A DNA stretch of 64,000 nt from Neohoeflea coraliihabitans (GCF_019334345.1 NZ_JAHWQX010000002.1:806001-870000), one strand, 5' to 3'. Counted from the first letter of the stretch, positions 27,337 to 36,525 are shown. A program made the numbers and translations. The notes: generated by a model from the letters alone, not told the origin.

Positions 27337-27801
27337 TCACGCCGCGTTGGACGCCTGCGATTCGTTGAGAAAGGCATAGAGCGTTGCCGCATCGCTGGTC
27401 GTGCGCATCTTGTCGACCAATTCGCCGTCGCGCATCACCCGGGCAATACGTGAAAGAGCCTTAAGATGGTCGGCGCCTGCACCTTCCGGCGCCAGCAACA
27501 ATACCACCAGATCCACCGGCTGATCGTCGAGAGCCTCGAAATCGACCGGGGTTTCCAGACGCGCGAAGATGCCGACAATCTCGTTGAGGCTCGGCATCTT
27601 GCCATGCGGGATGGCGATGCCGTTGCCAACCCCGGTTGACCCCAGGCGTTCGCGCTGCAGGACGACATCGAAAATCTCGCGCTCGGGCAGACCGGTCAGT
27701 TGTGCAGCGGCAGCCGACATTTCCTGCAGAAGCTGTTTTTTCGAATTTGCCCTGAGTGCCGGCAACACAGCATTCTGCTTGATCAGATCAGCAAGCGCCA
27801 T
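27337..27801 (-). CDS. ptsN: PTS IIA-like nitrogen-regulatory protein
   Basis: EIIA(Ntr), the terminal phospho-acceptor of the regulatory PTS that modulates potassium transport, stringent and nitrogen responses. 154 aa. Phosphorylated His66 in GNGIAIPHGKMP; further conserved LVVLLLAPEGAGADHLKALSRIARVMRD. ATG at 27801 with GGGG upstream; the longer in-frame ORF reaching 27933 overlaps hpf. Lies downstream of rpoN and hpf as in most proteobacteria. Confidence 0.95.
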   Translation of the reverse strand: MALADLIKQNAVLPALRANSKKQLLQEMSAAAAQLTGLPEREIFDVVLQRERLGSTGVGNGIAIPHGKMPSLNEIVGIFARLETPVDFEALDDQPVDLVVLLLAPEGAGADHLKALSRIARVMRDGELVDKMRTTSDAATLYAFLNESQASNAA

Positions 27802-27868
27802 AATGTCATTTCCCCGTTGTCTGCCGGCAGTTGACGGCATGCGAAGTCGAGATCGCGCCCGGCCCGGT

Positions 27869-28438
27869 TTATTGCGACTTGACGCTCCCGGCGTCGATCC
27901 AGCCGATGTTGCCGTCGTTGCGGCGGTAGACAACGTTCAACGCATCGTTGCCGGCATTCTTGAACATCAAGATGCGCTCATCGGTCATATCGAGAGCCAT
28001 CACCGCCGAGGCTACGGTCATCGTGCCGACCTGGCGGGTACTCTCGGCAATGATCGCCGGAGCATAGTCTTCCGGGATCTCTTCTTCATGGTCACGTTCG
28101 CCTTCGACGACCGCATAGGCAATCTCATGGCCATTGTGACCCAAATGATGGTCTTTCAACCGCCGCTTGTAGCGGCGCAGTCTTTTTTCCACACGCTCCG
28201 CGGCGGCGTCGAAAGCCGGTTGCGGATCCTGTGCCTCGCCGGTTGCCTGCAGAATGACACCGGTATCCAGGTGAATCCTGCAGTCAGCGGTAAAACGGGA
28301 GCCGGATTTCTCTACAAGGACCTGTGCCGAATAGCCGCCATCGAAGTACTTGTTCACGGCTTCATCGATCTGGTCTTCGATTCGAGCCCGGAAGGCCTCG
28401 CCGATTTCCATCTGTTTTCCCGAGACGCGCACGTTCAT
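27869..28438 (-). CDS. hpf: Ribosome hibernation-promoting factor, long form
   Basis: Long HPF (189 aa) that dimerises 70S ribosomes into inactive 100S particles in stationary phase. N-terminal HPF/YfiA domain (1-105, beginning MNVRVSGKQMEIGEAFRARIED, with the basic patch RVEKRLRRYKRRLKDHH). Acidic linker, then the C-terminal dimerisation domain (about 130-187, VMALDMTDERILMFKNAG). Has its own promoter downstream of rpoN. Confidence 0.95.
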   Translation of the reverse strand: MNVRVSGKQMEIGEAFRARIEDQIDEAVNKYFDGGYSAQVLVEKSGSRFTADCRIHLDTGVILQATGEAQDPQPAFDAAAERVEKRLRRYKRRLKDHHLGHNGHEIAYAVVEGERDHEEEIPEDYAPAIIAESTRQVGTMTVASAVMALDMTDERILMFKNAGNDALNVVYRRNDGNIGWIDAGSVKSQ

Positions 28439-28590
28439 GGATCAACCCTTCTTTTTGCAGTTATGGGTTTTCAGTCTAAGCCATGCCTCGGGATGTTCCA
28501 AGCATTTGAACACCCGGCAGGCAGCAAATTCCACGAGCGGACCAGTTTCGGAATTTCTTTCCGGCGCGTCATCCCGCCGGAGCGGCCAAG

Positions 28591-28619
28591 CTTCTACGCG
28601 CGCCACCCCGATATGTCAA
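28591..28619 (-). promoter_or_regulatory. sigma-70-type promoter for hpf
   Basis: On the minus strand TTGACA (28619-28614), a 17-bp spacer and TAGAAG (28596-28591), about 150 nt before the hpf start and just after the rpoN stop. The -35 box is a perfect match. Confidence 0.65.
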
Positions 28620-28654
28620 GCTAAGCCACAATATGGCGGGTTCTCGTAATACTT

Positions 28655-30217
28655 TCAGCTATTTATGGCCGATGCTGCCCGCGCTCTGGCTCGTTTCTCG
28701 CGGCGCCGCTGCACCGAAGAGGGGATCGACAAGGCGTCGCGATACTTGGCAACCGTGCGCCGGGCGATGGCGATTCCGTCTTCCTTGAGGCGCCGGACCA
28801 GGTCATCGTCGGAAAGGACCGCGAAGGGGTCCTCGGCATCTACAAGCGTGCGGATGCGATGGCGTACGGCCGCGGCCGAATGCGTCTCGCCGCCCTCGTC
28901 ATGCGAAGCAATGGCGGCGGTAAAGAAATATTTCAGCTCGAACAGCCCACGCGGCGTCATCATGAATTTGTTGGAGGTGACCCGGCTGACGGTGGATTCG
29001 TGCATGCCGATCGCTTCGGCGACCGTCTTCAGGTTCAGCGGCCGCAACCGGTCGATGCCATGCAGCAGGAAGGCGTCCTGGTGCCGGACGATCTCACTGG
29101 CCACCTTGATGATGGTGCGGGCACGCTGATCGAGGGCGCGGGTCAGCCAATTGGCAGTCTGCAGGCATTCATTGAGAAAATCCCGCTCCTTGTCGGCGGG
29201 CGAGAGGTGGGCAGACACGCGGGCGCAATAGGCGTGGTCCACAAGAACGCGCGGCAATGCGTCGGGGTTGAGTTCAACGGCCCAGCTTCCATCCCCGGCA
29301 GCGCGAACGATCACTTCCGGTACAACGAGCACGCTCTGGCCGGTTTCATACCGGCTGCCGGGCTTGGGATCGAGCGCACGAATTTCCGCCAGCATGTCGA
29401 GCAAATCATCTTCACCGACCCCGCAGAGGCGGGAAAGAGCGGTGAAATCGCGCCGGGCCAGCAAATCCAGATGCTCGAGCAGCGTTTCCATGGCCGGGTC
29501 AAGGCGGTTCTTGCGCTGCAGCTGCAGTCTCAGGCAGTCCGACAGGGATCGCGCGAAAAGGCCTGGCGGATCAAGCTCCTGCAAGCGCAGCAACACGTCG
29601 TCGACCCGCGCCGGCGCAACGCCAAGGCGCAGGGCAATTTCCAGCGGGTTTCCGTCGAGATAGCCTGCCGCGTCGAGGTGATCGGCAAGTTCACTGGCGA
29701 TCAGGCGATCGCGATCATCCGAAAAGGCAAAGACAATCTGTTCTCCGACAATGTCACGCAGGCTGGGCGAAGCGGCCGCAAAATGGTCCATGTCCGGTTC
29801 GCCGGCTGCCCGGTTCGAGGAGGCGCCCGGCATTGACTTCCAACTGGCGACGAGTTGCGGCGCCTCGATCGAAGACGTTTCATCGGGGAAGACATTGCCG
29901 AGGTCGATGTCGAGCGGCGATTCTGCCCGCTCGTCACGCCCATCGGGCAGTCCGTCGGGCCCTTTGTCGCTGTGCGCGCGCTCCTGTTGCAACTCGGTTG
30001 TGAGCGGGCCATCGAAACCTTTGCCAGCCGGTTCGCCGTCCGAGCCGCCCTCAGCCAGCTCCAGCAGCGGATTGCGCTCGACCTCCTGTTCGATGAAACT
30101 CTGCAACTGGGCATGACCGAACTGCAGCAACCGGATTGATTGCATCAATTGCGGCGTCATGACCAAGGATTGGCTCTGACGCAATTGCAGGTTTGCCGAC
30201 AAAGCCATCAGACGCAT
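28655..30217 (-). CDS. rpoN: RNA polymerase sigma-54 factor
   Basis: Alternative sigma factor for enhancer-dependent promoters (nitrogen and other functions), 520 aa. Region I is Gln/Leu-rich (LQLRQSQSLVMTPQLMQSIRLLQ), with an acidic region II, core-binding domain, and HTH near IGMHESTVSRVTSNK. The RpoN box ARRTVAKYR lies near residue 490, with a basic tail. ATG at 30217; MALSAN three codons in is an alternative. Downstream of lptB and upstream of hpf-ptsN. Confidence 0.97.
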   Translation of the reverse strand: MRLMALSANLQLRQSQSLVMTPQLMQSIRLLQFGHAQLQSFIEQEVERNPLLELAEGGSDGEPAGKGFDGPLTTELQQERAHSDKGPDGLPDGRDERAESPLDIDLGNVFPDETSSIEAPQLVASWKSMPGASSNRAAGEPDMDHFAAASPSLRDIVGEQIVFAFSDDRDRLIASELADHLDAAGYLDGNPLEIALRLGVAPARVDDVLLRLQELDPPGLFARSLSDCLRLQLQRKNRLDPAMETLLEHLDLLARRDFTALSRLCGVGEDDLLDMLAEIRALDPKPGSRYETGQSVLVVPEVIVRAAGDGSWAVELNPDALPRVLVDHAYCARVSAHLSPADKERDFLNECLQTANWLTRALDQRARTIIKVASEIVRHQDAFLLHGIDRLRPLNLKTVAEAIGMHESTVSRVTSNKFMMTPRGLFELKYFFTAAIASHDEGGETHSAAAVRHRIRTLVDAEDPFAVLSDDDLVRRLKEDGIAIARRTVAKYRDALSIPSSVQRRREKRARARAASAINS

Positions 30218-30309
30218 ATACTCCGTAAAATTGCATCCGCCTCACGCGAAGCGACTCATGGCCGTGCCGCCAGGTTCCTTCACCGGGTGACAGCCATTGA
30301 TGTGGCCCG

Positions 30310-30338
30310 ATCCTTGCTTGTTTTGATTTTTGCGTCAA
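30310..30338 (-). promoter_or_regulatory. Candidate rpoN promoter
   Basis: Minus strand TTGACG (30338-30333), 17-bp spacer, AAGGAT (30315-30310). Located in the 180-bp gap between lptB and rpoN. The -10 is weak, so moderate to low confidence. Confidence 0.35.
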
Positions 30339-30399
30339 GCGAGAGCACTCCTCGCCTCATGATGATCCGACCAAAAGGTGTCTCAGGGACGGCTGCCAT

Positions 30400-31200
30400 T
30401 CACAGCGAGAACTGCTCACCGAGATAGAGTTTGCGCACATCGCTGTGGGCGACAATCTCCTGAGGTCGCCCGTGGGTCAGAACATGGCCCTGATGGATGA
30501 TATAGGCGCGGTCGATCAGGCCGAGCGTCTCGCGCACGTTGTGATCGGTGATCAAAACGCCGATGCCGCGACGCGTGAGATGGCGCACGAGATTCTGAAT
30601 ATCGGAAACGGCAATGGGATCGACCCCGGCAAACGGCTCGTCGAGAAGCATGAAAGTGGGATCCGACGCGAGGGCCCTGGCGATTTCCAGGCGCCGTCGC
30701 TCGCCGCCCGACAAGGAGATCGAGGCCGCACTGCGCAGATGCGCGATGTGAAATTCCTCAAGCAGATCGTTGAGCTTGGCGGTGCGTTGTGCCGCCTTCG
30801 GCTCGACCACCTCGAGAACCGCACGGATATTCTGCTCGACCGTCAGGCCGCGAAAGATCGAGGCTTCCTGCGGCAGATATCCCACCCCGAGGCGGGATCG
30901 CCGGTACATGGGAAGGCCAGTTACATCATTGCCGTCGATCTCGATGGTTCCGGCATCGACCGGCACGAGACCGGTAATCATGTAAAAGCAGGTGGTCTTG
31001 CCGGCTCCGTTCGGGCCGAGGAGACCGACGGCCTCGCCACGACGCACGCCGATCGACACACCATCGACAACCCGGCGGGACTTGTAGCTCTTGACCAGAT
31101 TGCGGGCGATCAAAGTGCCCTTGTAGCGGCTGGTCGCCAGCTGCGGCGCTCGCCGTTTCTTCGTCCCCGGGATGAGGGCAGCAATATTCATGATCTTCAC
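30400..31200 (-). CDS. lptB: LPS export ABC transporter ATP-binding protein
   Basis: ATPase of the LptB2FGC complex that extracts lipopolysaccharide from the inner membrane. 266 aa. Walker A GPNGAGKTT, Q-loop YLPQEASIF, signature LSGGERRRLEIARAL, Walker B FMLLDEPFAG and H-loop ITDHNVRET. A basic 25-residue N-terminal extension precedes the ABC domain. The start used is GTG at 31200, overlapping the lptA stop (GTGA); an ATG at 31191 is also possible. Confidence 0.95.
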   Translation of the reverse strand: MKIMNIAALIPGTKKRRAPQLATSRYKGTLIARNLVKSYKSRRVVDGVSIGVRRGEAVGLLGPNGAGKTTCFYMITGLVPVDAGTIEIDGNDVTGLPMYRRSRLGVGYLPQEASIFRGLTVEQNIRAVLEVVEPKAAQRTAKLNDLLEEFHIAHLRSAASISLSGGERRRLEIARALASDPTFMLLDEPFAGVDPIAVSDIQNLVRHLTRRGIGVLITDHNVRETLGLIDRAYIIHQGHVLTHGRPQEIVAHSDVRKLYLGEQFSL

Positions 31201-31817
31201 TGTTGCGGACGGGATTTCGGATCAAGTTGAATTCGCACGCGGCCACCGCAACTCTCGAGGCGCGCCTCGCTGGAGCGCATGTTCACGGTCATGCGGCACC
31301 CGATGAAAATGTTGTCGCCCTGGGTCAACACGACCTTTTCGCCCTCGAGAACGGCAATTTCACGGGCCATGTCAAAATGGCCGCGGTCGGCGCTGGCGGT
31401 CTGGGTCTCGGTCTTCAGCAGCACTTTGTCGGACACTTCGATGCGGTCAATGTCCGCGCCGCCGGAGGACATCGCGCCGCCCGTACCGCCCTTGTAAAAC
31501 ACCGTCATCGCACCCGATTGCAGCAGCGTGTCGCCTTGGCTGACCTTGACGTTGCCGGTGAATACCGCCTTCTTTTCAGCTTCCTTGATCTCCAGCTTGT
31601 CACTCTCGATCTGGATCGGCTGGTCATTGGAAATGGCCAGTCCCGGCATGCTGGTGCTCGAGCTTTGCGCCATGGCCGGCAGCGCGGGCAAGGCAATGAG
31701 AGCCGCCGCCAGACAAGCCGCCGCCAGACAAGCCACCGACAGGCGCCGACCGCTAGCGTGCAAAGCACCGGACCCGGCCGCGATCGGGCCTTCGCGAAAA
31801 TCTTGTATCCATCTCAT
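31197..31817 (-). CDS. lptA: LPS transport periplasmic protein LptA (OstA domain)
   Basis: Periplasmic bridge protein for LPS, 206 aa. Begins with an unusually long signal region ending ALPAMAQ, containing a duplicated LAAAC stretch. The OstA jellyroll follows (QPIQIESDKLEIKEAEKKAVFTGNVKVSQGDTLLQSG... and GDNIFIGCRMTVNM). ATGA overlap with lptC upstream and GTGA overlap with lptB downstream make it a tightly coupled operon. Confidence 0.92.
   Translation of the reverse strand: MRWIQDFREGPIAAGSGALHASGRRLSVACLAAACLAAALIALPALPAMAQSSSTSMPGLAISNDQPIQIESDKLEIKEAEKKAVFTGNVKVSQGDTLLQSGAMTVFYKGGTGGAMSSGGADIDRIEVSDKVLLKTETQTASADRGHFDMAREIAVLEGEKVVLTQGDNIFIGCRMTVNMRSSEARLESCGGRVRIQLDPKSRPQQ
31702..31731 (-). 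repeat. Two 15-bp tandem repeats in lptA signal region
   Basis: GCCGCCGCCAGACAA occurs at 31702-31716 and again at 31717-31731, exactly adjacent. In the minus-strand frame it encodes the duplicated CLAAA stretch of the LptA signal peptide. Confidence 0.9.
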
Positions 31818-32500
31818 TTTGTTGTCGTGTCCTTTTCACTGCCTCTGTCGAGCGCCTTGGGATCGATCGTCATGCGCACCTTGTGCTCGAAAATGATAGT
31901 TCCGCCCTTGTCCAGGAGGCGCATTGACTCCGCATCAACGCGAACTTGCGAGGTCCTGATTTCCACCGGCCCGTCGCTGGCAACCTCGCCGGCAGCAATG
32001 TCGATAACAGCGGCCTGCAGATCCGCTGTCATACCGTCATCTGTCTCGACCCGAAAAGGCTGGTCGAAGCGCAGGGTCTCGGCTTCGCGGTCGACCGTTC
32101 CGCTTTGCGCCGTCAGGCTGGCGAACTGGTCGTCGGCGATCGGAACCCGCGCCACGATCTCCTGCAGCGCAAAGATATCCGGCGTCGTCAGATCCTGGAC
32201 GGCCCGGGCAGCGCGCAGCTCGTAGGCCTGGTTCCTGCCGTTCTCTCCGGTCAGGGTCGGGCGGTACATCACCAGCTTACCGTCCTCGATCGCGGTTGCC
32301 GTGACCGTGACACCGTCGGGCACCTGGTTGGCCAGCCATGACACTGCAAAAAAACCGGCAATCAGCAAAGCCGAGAGCATCGGCAACAAAATCTTCAACC
32401 GCCCTACTGTCCGCGAGTGGCGCAGCGCCTTGCGGTACTGCCGGTCTGAGCGTTCCGACGCGCCCGCAACCGCTGCGGCGGCGTGCACTCCGGTACTCAT
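31814..32500 (-). CDS. lptC: LPS export protein LptC
   Basis: Single-pass inner-membrane component of the Lpt bridge, 228 aa. Cytoplasmic basic N-terminus (RQYRKALRHSRTVGRLK), TM helix about 38-57 (LPMLSALLIAGFFAVSW), then the LptC beta-jellyroll (TATAIEDGKLVMYRPTLTG...). ATG at 32500 (MSTGVHAAAAVAGASERSDR) chosen; the frame stays open upstream without conserved sequence. Alphaproteobacterial LptC is divergent, but position and fold pattern are clear. Confidence 0.88.
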   Translation of the reverse strand: MSTGVHAAAAVAGASERSDRQYRKALRHSRTVGRLKILLPMLSALLIAGFFAVSWLANQVPDGVTVTATAIEDGKLVMYRPTLTGENGRNQAYELRAARAVQDLTTPDIFALQEIVARVPIADDQFASLTAQSGTVDREAETLRFDQPFRVETDDGMTADLQAAVIDIAAGEVASDGPVEIRTSQVRVDAESMRLLDKGGTIIFEHKVRMTIDPKALDRGSEKDTTTK

Positions 32501-32891
32501 GGGTGATTCACTCGCGGCATTCAGTCGAAAACCCTTCATGACGCCTGGCGTCCAGTGCTCGGTTGCAAATGCTCTGTTCGACACGAACCTGGACGACACG
32601 GAACGCTGTTCGCCAAGATGCAGCGGCCTGGCTGTTCCAAGATCGGCATGGGCACAAAGCATCCCCGTCTCGGCTCACCCGCATGCCACGCCCCTTGAGC
32701 GCGACAGTAACCGGAAAGTCTTCAATTTTCATTTCAATATGGTGTTTTTGCGGTAAACACCAGACGAAGCTCGCGGGAAGTGCGCGCCGCCTGCCATCGA
32801 CCCGCCTTAAGGCGGGCTAGCAATTTGCAGCACTGGGCGATGGATTTGACGATTTCCGCGTGCCAATACGGCGGCAATGAAAGGACAGAAG
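32501..32891. other. Divergent spacer between lptC and sppA
   Basis: About 390 bp with no supported gene. A possible 74-codon leftward frame (32508-32732) has no ribosome site and no recognisable family. The stretch 32725-32762 is AT-rich and probably carries promoter elements. A TTGACG near 32845 has no matching -10. No terminator needed here (genes diverge). Confidence 0.5.
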
Positions 32892-33854
32892 ATGGATGCT
32901 GATTCCCTGATCGACCGGCGCCGGCTGCGCCGCAAGCTCGGCTTCTGGAGGGCGGCGGCGATCCTCGTCGCCGTGCTGGCGATCGGCGCCACACTGTGGT
33001 GGTCGCTGCCAGGACGGTCGGCCGGTGCTCACATTGCCCGCATCAGCATCTCCGGCGTGGTGACCGACGACACGAAGCTGCTCGCCACGATCGAGAAGGC
33101 AGCGGCAAGCGATGCCGTCAAAGCCATCGTTGTCTCGTTATCGACGCCGGGCGGCACAACCTACGGCGGCGAACGGATCTATCGCGCCATCGAGGCGGCG
33201 CGGGCCAGCAAGCCGGTGGTGGCCGATGTGCGCAGCCTGGCCGCTTCGGCGGGCTACATGATCGCGGCGGCAGCAGATCATATCGTTGCCGGCGAAACCT
33301 CCATCGTCGGCTCGATCGGCGTGTTGTTCCAGTATCCGCAGGTCAGCGAATTGATGGACAAGATCGGTGTCGAACTGAAAGAGATCAAATCGGCGCCGCT
33401 GAAAGCCGAACCCTCCCCCTTTCATCCCGCCAGCCCGGCCGCCGAAGCGATGATCCGCGCCATGGTGATGGACAGCTATGACTGGTTCGTTGATCTGGTC
33501 GCCGAACGGCGCGGCATGCCGCGTGACGAGGTGCTGCGCCTGGCCGACGGCTCGATCTACACCGGGCGCCAATCGCTTGAAAACGGTCTGGTCGATGCGC
33601 TGGGCGGCGAAGCCGCCATTCGCGCCTATCTGACAAGCCGGGAGATTGATGCGGAGCTGGAATTCGTTGACTGGAAGCCGCGGGGCGAGCGCTCCTTCGG
33701 CGTGCTGCCAGAGATACTGGCCGGGGTTCAGGCCTTGGTGCGGCGCAATGCACCCATCGTTTCGATCAGCGATGAAATTGACCGTCTCGGGGGCGGCAAG
33801 TTGTTCCTTGACGGTCTGGTGTCAAATTGGCAGGCTGGCGCGCCGTCGCCCTAG
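32892..33854 (+). CDS. sppA: Signal peptide peptidase SppA, short (36K) type
   Basis: Membrane-anchored serine protease that degrades cleaved signal peptides, 320 aa. N-terminal TM about 18-37. One S49 domain: [18 protein letters not shown] holds the nucleophile S119, and [13 protein letters not shown] holds the general-base K171. The 52-residue Ser-Lys spacing equals that of Bacillus SppA. ATG at 32892 chosen for AAAGGA upstream; the ATG at 32877 would place that site inside the gene. Precedes ihfB. Confidence 0.93.
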   Translation: MDADSLIDRRRLRRKLGFWRAAAILVAVLAIGATLWWSLPGRSAGAHIARISISGVVTDDTKLLATIEKAAASDAVKAIVVSLSTPGGTTYGGERIYRAIEAARASKPVVADVRSLAASAGYMIAAAADHIVAGETSIVGSIGVLFQYPQVSELMDKIGVELKEIKSAPLKAEPSPFHPASPAAEAMIRAMVMDSYDWFVDLVAERRGMPRDEVLRLADGSIYTGRQSLENGLVDALGGEAAIRAYLTSREIDAELEFVDWKPRGERSFGVLPEILAGVQALVRRNAPIVSISDEIDRLGGGKLFLDGLVSNWQAGAPSP

Positions 33855-33922
33855 GGCTAGAGGCAGGGGATCGAACCCGTCAGTGTAAGGGCTCGGCACA
33901 AAAGGGGCACGGGAGGCCAAAC

Positions 33923-34216
33923 ATGATCAAATCGGAACTGGTTCAGGCCGTTGCGGCACGCAACCCACATCTCTACCACCGCGATGTCGAAAATATCGTC
34001 AATGCCGTGCTCGACGAGATCACAGAGGCGTTGGCGGATGGCAATCGCGTCGAGCTGCGGGGGTTCGGAGCCTTTTCCGTGAAAAACCGGCCGCCGCGGT
34101 CGGGCCGCAATCCACGTACTGGCGAGCCGGTTTTCGTGGAAGAAAAATGGGTGCCATTCTTCAAGACCGGCAAGGAATTGCGCGAGCGGCTCAACCCCGA
34201 CAGCCCCGACGCTTGA
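33923..34216 (+). CDS. ihfB: Integration host factor beta subunit
   Basis: DNA-bending nucleoid protein, 97 aa, partner of IhfA (not in window). HU/IHF fold: [52 protein letters not shown] with the DNA-intercalating Pro, and [18 protein letters not shown] lies 7-8 nt before the ATG. Relevant to sigma-54 promoters, which often need IHF; rpoN lies 5 kb away. Confidence 0.96.
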   Translation: MIKSELVQAVAARNPHLYHRDVENIVNAVLDEITEALADGNRVELRGFGAFSVKNRPPRSGRNPRTGEPVFVEEKWVPFFKTGKELRERLNPDSPDA

Positions 34217-34376
34217 ACCCGCCTGCCCGTCGCACCCGCACGCCTCGACAGGGCCACGCAGGGGCGCTGGAAGAACGGTGGAACGGCACTAGATTGAACA
34301 ACAGCTTGATTGGCGGTGTCACTGTGCACCGGCAACATTGTCTTTGACAGAACGAGCGACAGGAACACGGCGCGCC

Positions 34377-34730
34377 ATGATCAAACGTATTCTCAGCCTG
34401 ATAATCCTTATTCCGCTTGCTGTTGTGCTGATCACGCTCTCGGTGACCAATCGGCAGACCGTGACTTTGGCGCTCAACCCGTTCGATCCGAGCGACCAAG
34501 TGCTCTCGGTGGCCGCTCCCTTCTTCGTCTTTCTTTTCGCAGCCCTGATGCTTGGAATGGTGCTCGGATCGCTGGCGACCTGGTTCCGGCAGGGCCGCTA
34601 CCGGTCACGGGCGCGGCGCAACAAGCGCGAAGCGGTGAAATGGCACCGCGAAGCCGACAAGCTGAAAGCCGATCAGGCGCCAGAGCATCAGCCGGGTGAT
34701 CTGCCGGCCATCCCCGCCCGCAGCCATTAA
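34377..34730 (+). CDS. lapA: LapA-domain (DUF1049) inner-membrane protein
   Basis: 117 aa with two TM helices (about 4-24 and 44-67) and a basic, coiled cytoplasmic C-terminus (RYRSRARRNKREAVKWHREADKLKA). It resembles LapA, part of the LapA/LapB (YciS/YciM) system that tunes LPS synthesis in enterics. Lies downstream of ihfB, a common order. No lapB gene follows. Confidence 0.8.
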   Translation: MIKRILSLIILIPLAVVLITLSVTNRQTVTLALNPFDPSDQVLSVAAPFFVFLFAALMLGMVLGSLATWFRQGRYRSRARRNKREAVKWHREADKLKADQAPEHQPGDLPAIPARSH

Positions 34731-34751
34731 GGCCGCGCGGCAGACCGGCAC

Positions 34752-35204
34752 TCAGGCGCCGGCGTTGTCGCTGACGATTTCGTTGAAGCGGGTAAAGAAC
34801 TGGCCGGCCAATTTCTTCGAGGTCGAATCGATCAGCCGCGAGCCCATTTGCGCCAGTTTGCCGCCGACCTGGGCCTTGACGTCGTAAGTCAACAGCGTCT
34901 GCGCTCCCTCGTCGATCAAGTTGACGTCGGCGCCACCCTTGGCGAAGCCGGCAATGCCACCCTTGCCTTCGCCGACGATGGTGTAGCTGTTGGGGGCGTC
35001 GATATTCTCGAGCGTGACATGGCCTTTGAAGGCTGCCGAGACCGGACCTATCTTGATCTTCACCGCGGCCGTCATCTCGTTTTCTGAGATCTTTTCAAGC
35101 GACTGACACCCGGGGATGCACTGCCGAAGAACCTCCGGGTCGTTGAGCGCTTCCCAGACCTTCTGGCGCGGCGCGTCGATGCGTTCCTCACCCAGCATTT
35201 CCAT
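34752..35204 (-). CDS. CoxG-like SRPBCC protein
   Basis: 150-aa carbon monoxide dehydrogenase subunit G family protein, START/SRPBCC lipid-binding-like fold: ERIDAPRQKVWEALNDPEVLRQCIPGCQSL, AAVKIKIGPVSAAFKGHV, YTIVGEGKGGIAGFAKGGADVNL, LAQMGSRLIDSTSKKLAGQFF. Homologues help assemble or anchor molybdenum hydroxylases such as CO dehydrogenase, but none is encoded here. The ATG at 35204 (MEMLGEER) is set by AGGAGG 7 nt upstream; the ATG at 35210 is too close to that site. Confidence 0.87.
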   Translation of the reverse strand: MEMLGEERIDAPRQKVWEALNDPEVLRQCIPGCQSLEKISENEMTAAVKIKIGPVSAAFKGHVTLENIDAPNSYTIVGEGKGGIAGFAKGGADVNLIDEGAQTLLTYDVKAQVGGKLAQMGSRLIDSTSKKLAGQFFTRFNEIVSDNAGA

Positions 35205-35254
35205 CGTCATACCTCCTTCTGCCAGCTTCGCCCGGAATCCGCTTTGCCAATGAC

Positions 35255-36520
35255 ATGGCGGATTGCTATGTGCTGACACATAACGGTTCGATCGGGCCGT
35301 GCAAGAACAATCCGAACAGGTCTCGTGTGGCAAGCAGAAAACGGCAAAAAGGGGGGCAGACGGGAGGCGCGAATGTCGGCGCTTCCGGTCGCTCGCGTGC
35401 CAAACCACGCGGCAAGCCGCAAGGCAAGGGTCCGACATCTGTAAAGGCAGCGGGCAAGATCCGGCCGACGCCGCGCGGCACTGCTGCCAAAGCGACCGGC
35501 GCCAAGGCTACTGGCGCCAAGGCGACCGGTGTCAGGGTGACAACGACGGGCGACGACTCCGCTTCGCTCGCGCATCCGGCTCGCCCGTTGCGCCGCCACG
35601 CCGGTGCATTGCCGGCCGAACACGTTCCGCTGATCCTCGAGACGGGCGCCGATCCGGGCTACGAATTGCTCGATTCCGGCGATGCGGAAAAGCTCGAGCG
35701 TTACGGTAGCCTGACCGTCGTGCGGCCGGAGGCACAGGCGCTGTGGCCGCGTCGGCGCGGCGAAACGGAATGGGCGCTTGCCGATGCGACTTTCACCGGC
35801 AATACGGACGAGGATGGTGCCGGACGCTGGGCGTTCGGCCGAGAGCCGCTTGGCGAGACCTGGCCGATGAACCTGATGGGCGTCGATTTCTGGGGGCGGC
35901 TGACCTCCTTCCGCCATGTCGGCGTTTTTCCCGAACAACTGGCGCATTGGCGCTATATGGCCGAGCAGATCCGCACCCGGCAGGGACCGGTGCGCGTGCT
36001 CAACCTTTTCGGCTATACGGGTGTTGCCACGCTGATTGGCGCGCAAGCCGGCGCTGAAGTCACGCATGTGGATGCGTCGAAGAAAGCGATTGGCTGGGCA
36101 CGCGAGAACCAGGCTTTGGCCGGGCTGGACCGCAAGCCGATCCGCTGGATTTGCGACGATGCGATGAAATTTCTCCTGCGCGAAGAGCGGCGCGGACATC
36201 ACTACGATCTGATCCTGACCGACCCTCCAAAGTTCGGGCGTGGCCCGAATGGAGAGGTCTGGCAGCTCTTCGATCATCTGCCGCTGATGCTTGATCTGTG
36301 CCGCGCGCTGCTGACGCCGCGGCCGATTGGCCTGGTGCTGACGGCCTATTCGATCCGCGCCTCGTTCTATTCGATTCATGAGCTGATGCGCGAGACAATG
36401 CGCGGCGCCGGCGGCCTGGTGGAATCCGGCGAACTCGTGCTCCGCGAGGCCGAGGCAGGACCGCAGGAGGCGCGCACCCTGTCGACCTCGCTTTTTTCCC
36501 GATGGACCCCTGATGGCTGA
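35255..36520 (+). CDS. Class I SAM-dependent rRNA methyltransferase (RlmI/RlmL-like)
   Basis: 421 aa. Residues 1-110 are a basic Lys/Arg/Ala/Gly-rich tail with three KATGA repeats, followed by a conserved domain. That domain has the SAM motif I VLNLFGYTGVATLIGAQAGAEVTHVDASKKAIGWARENQALAGL and the catalytic-type motif LILTDPPKFGRGP. Probably methylates rRNA. The start is uncertain: ATG at 35255 gives the full tail, while an in-frame GTG near 35327 (VASRKRQK) would trim 24 residues. Ends 6 nt before a TrmH-type methyltransferase gene. Confidence 0.82.
   Translation: MADCYVLTHNGSIGPCKNNPNRSRVASRKRQKGGQTGGANVGASGRSRAKPRGKPQGKGPTSVKAAGKIRPTPRGTAAKATGAKATGAKATGVRVTTTGDDSASLAHPARPLRRHAGALPAEHVPLILETGADPGYELLDSGDAEKLERYGSLTVVRPEAQALWPRRRGETEWALADATFTGNTDEDGAGRWAFGREPLGETWPMNLMGVDFWGRLTSFRHVGVFPEQLAHWRYMAEQIRTRQGPVRVLNLFGYTGVATLIGAQAGAEVTHVDASKKAIGWARENQALAGLDRKPIRWICDDAMKFLLREERRGHHYDLILTDPPKFGRGPNGEVWQLFDHLPLMLDLCRALLTPRPIGLVLTAYSIRASFYSIHELMRETMRGAGGLVESGELVLREAEAGPQEARTLSTSLFSRWTPDG
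35489..35533 (+). repeat. Three 15-bp tandem repeats (KATGA) in methyltransferase tail
   Basis: Units 35489-35503, 35504-35518 and 35519-35533 each encode Lys-Ala-Thr-Gly-Ala (the last ends in Val). They differ only at a few third positions and the final codon. In frame, in the low-complexity N-terminal tail. Confidence 0.85.
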
Positions 36521-36525
36521 GTATC

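Noticed and set aside
32508-32732. 74-codon leftward ORF upstream of lptC
   Set aside because: No ribosome site, no recognisable family, and no conserved spacing; left as non-coding.
33848-33857. Palindrome GCCCTAGGGC at the sppA stop codon
   Set aside because: Ten bases only, contained in the stop codon context; no supporting terminator features.
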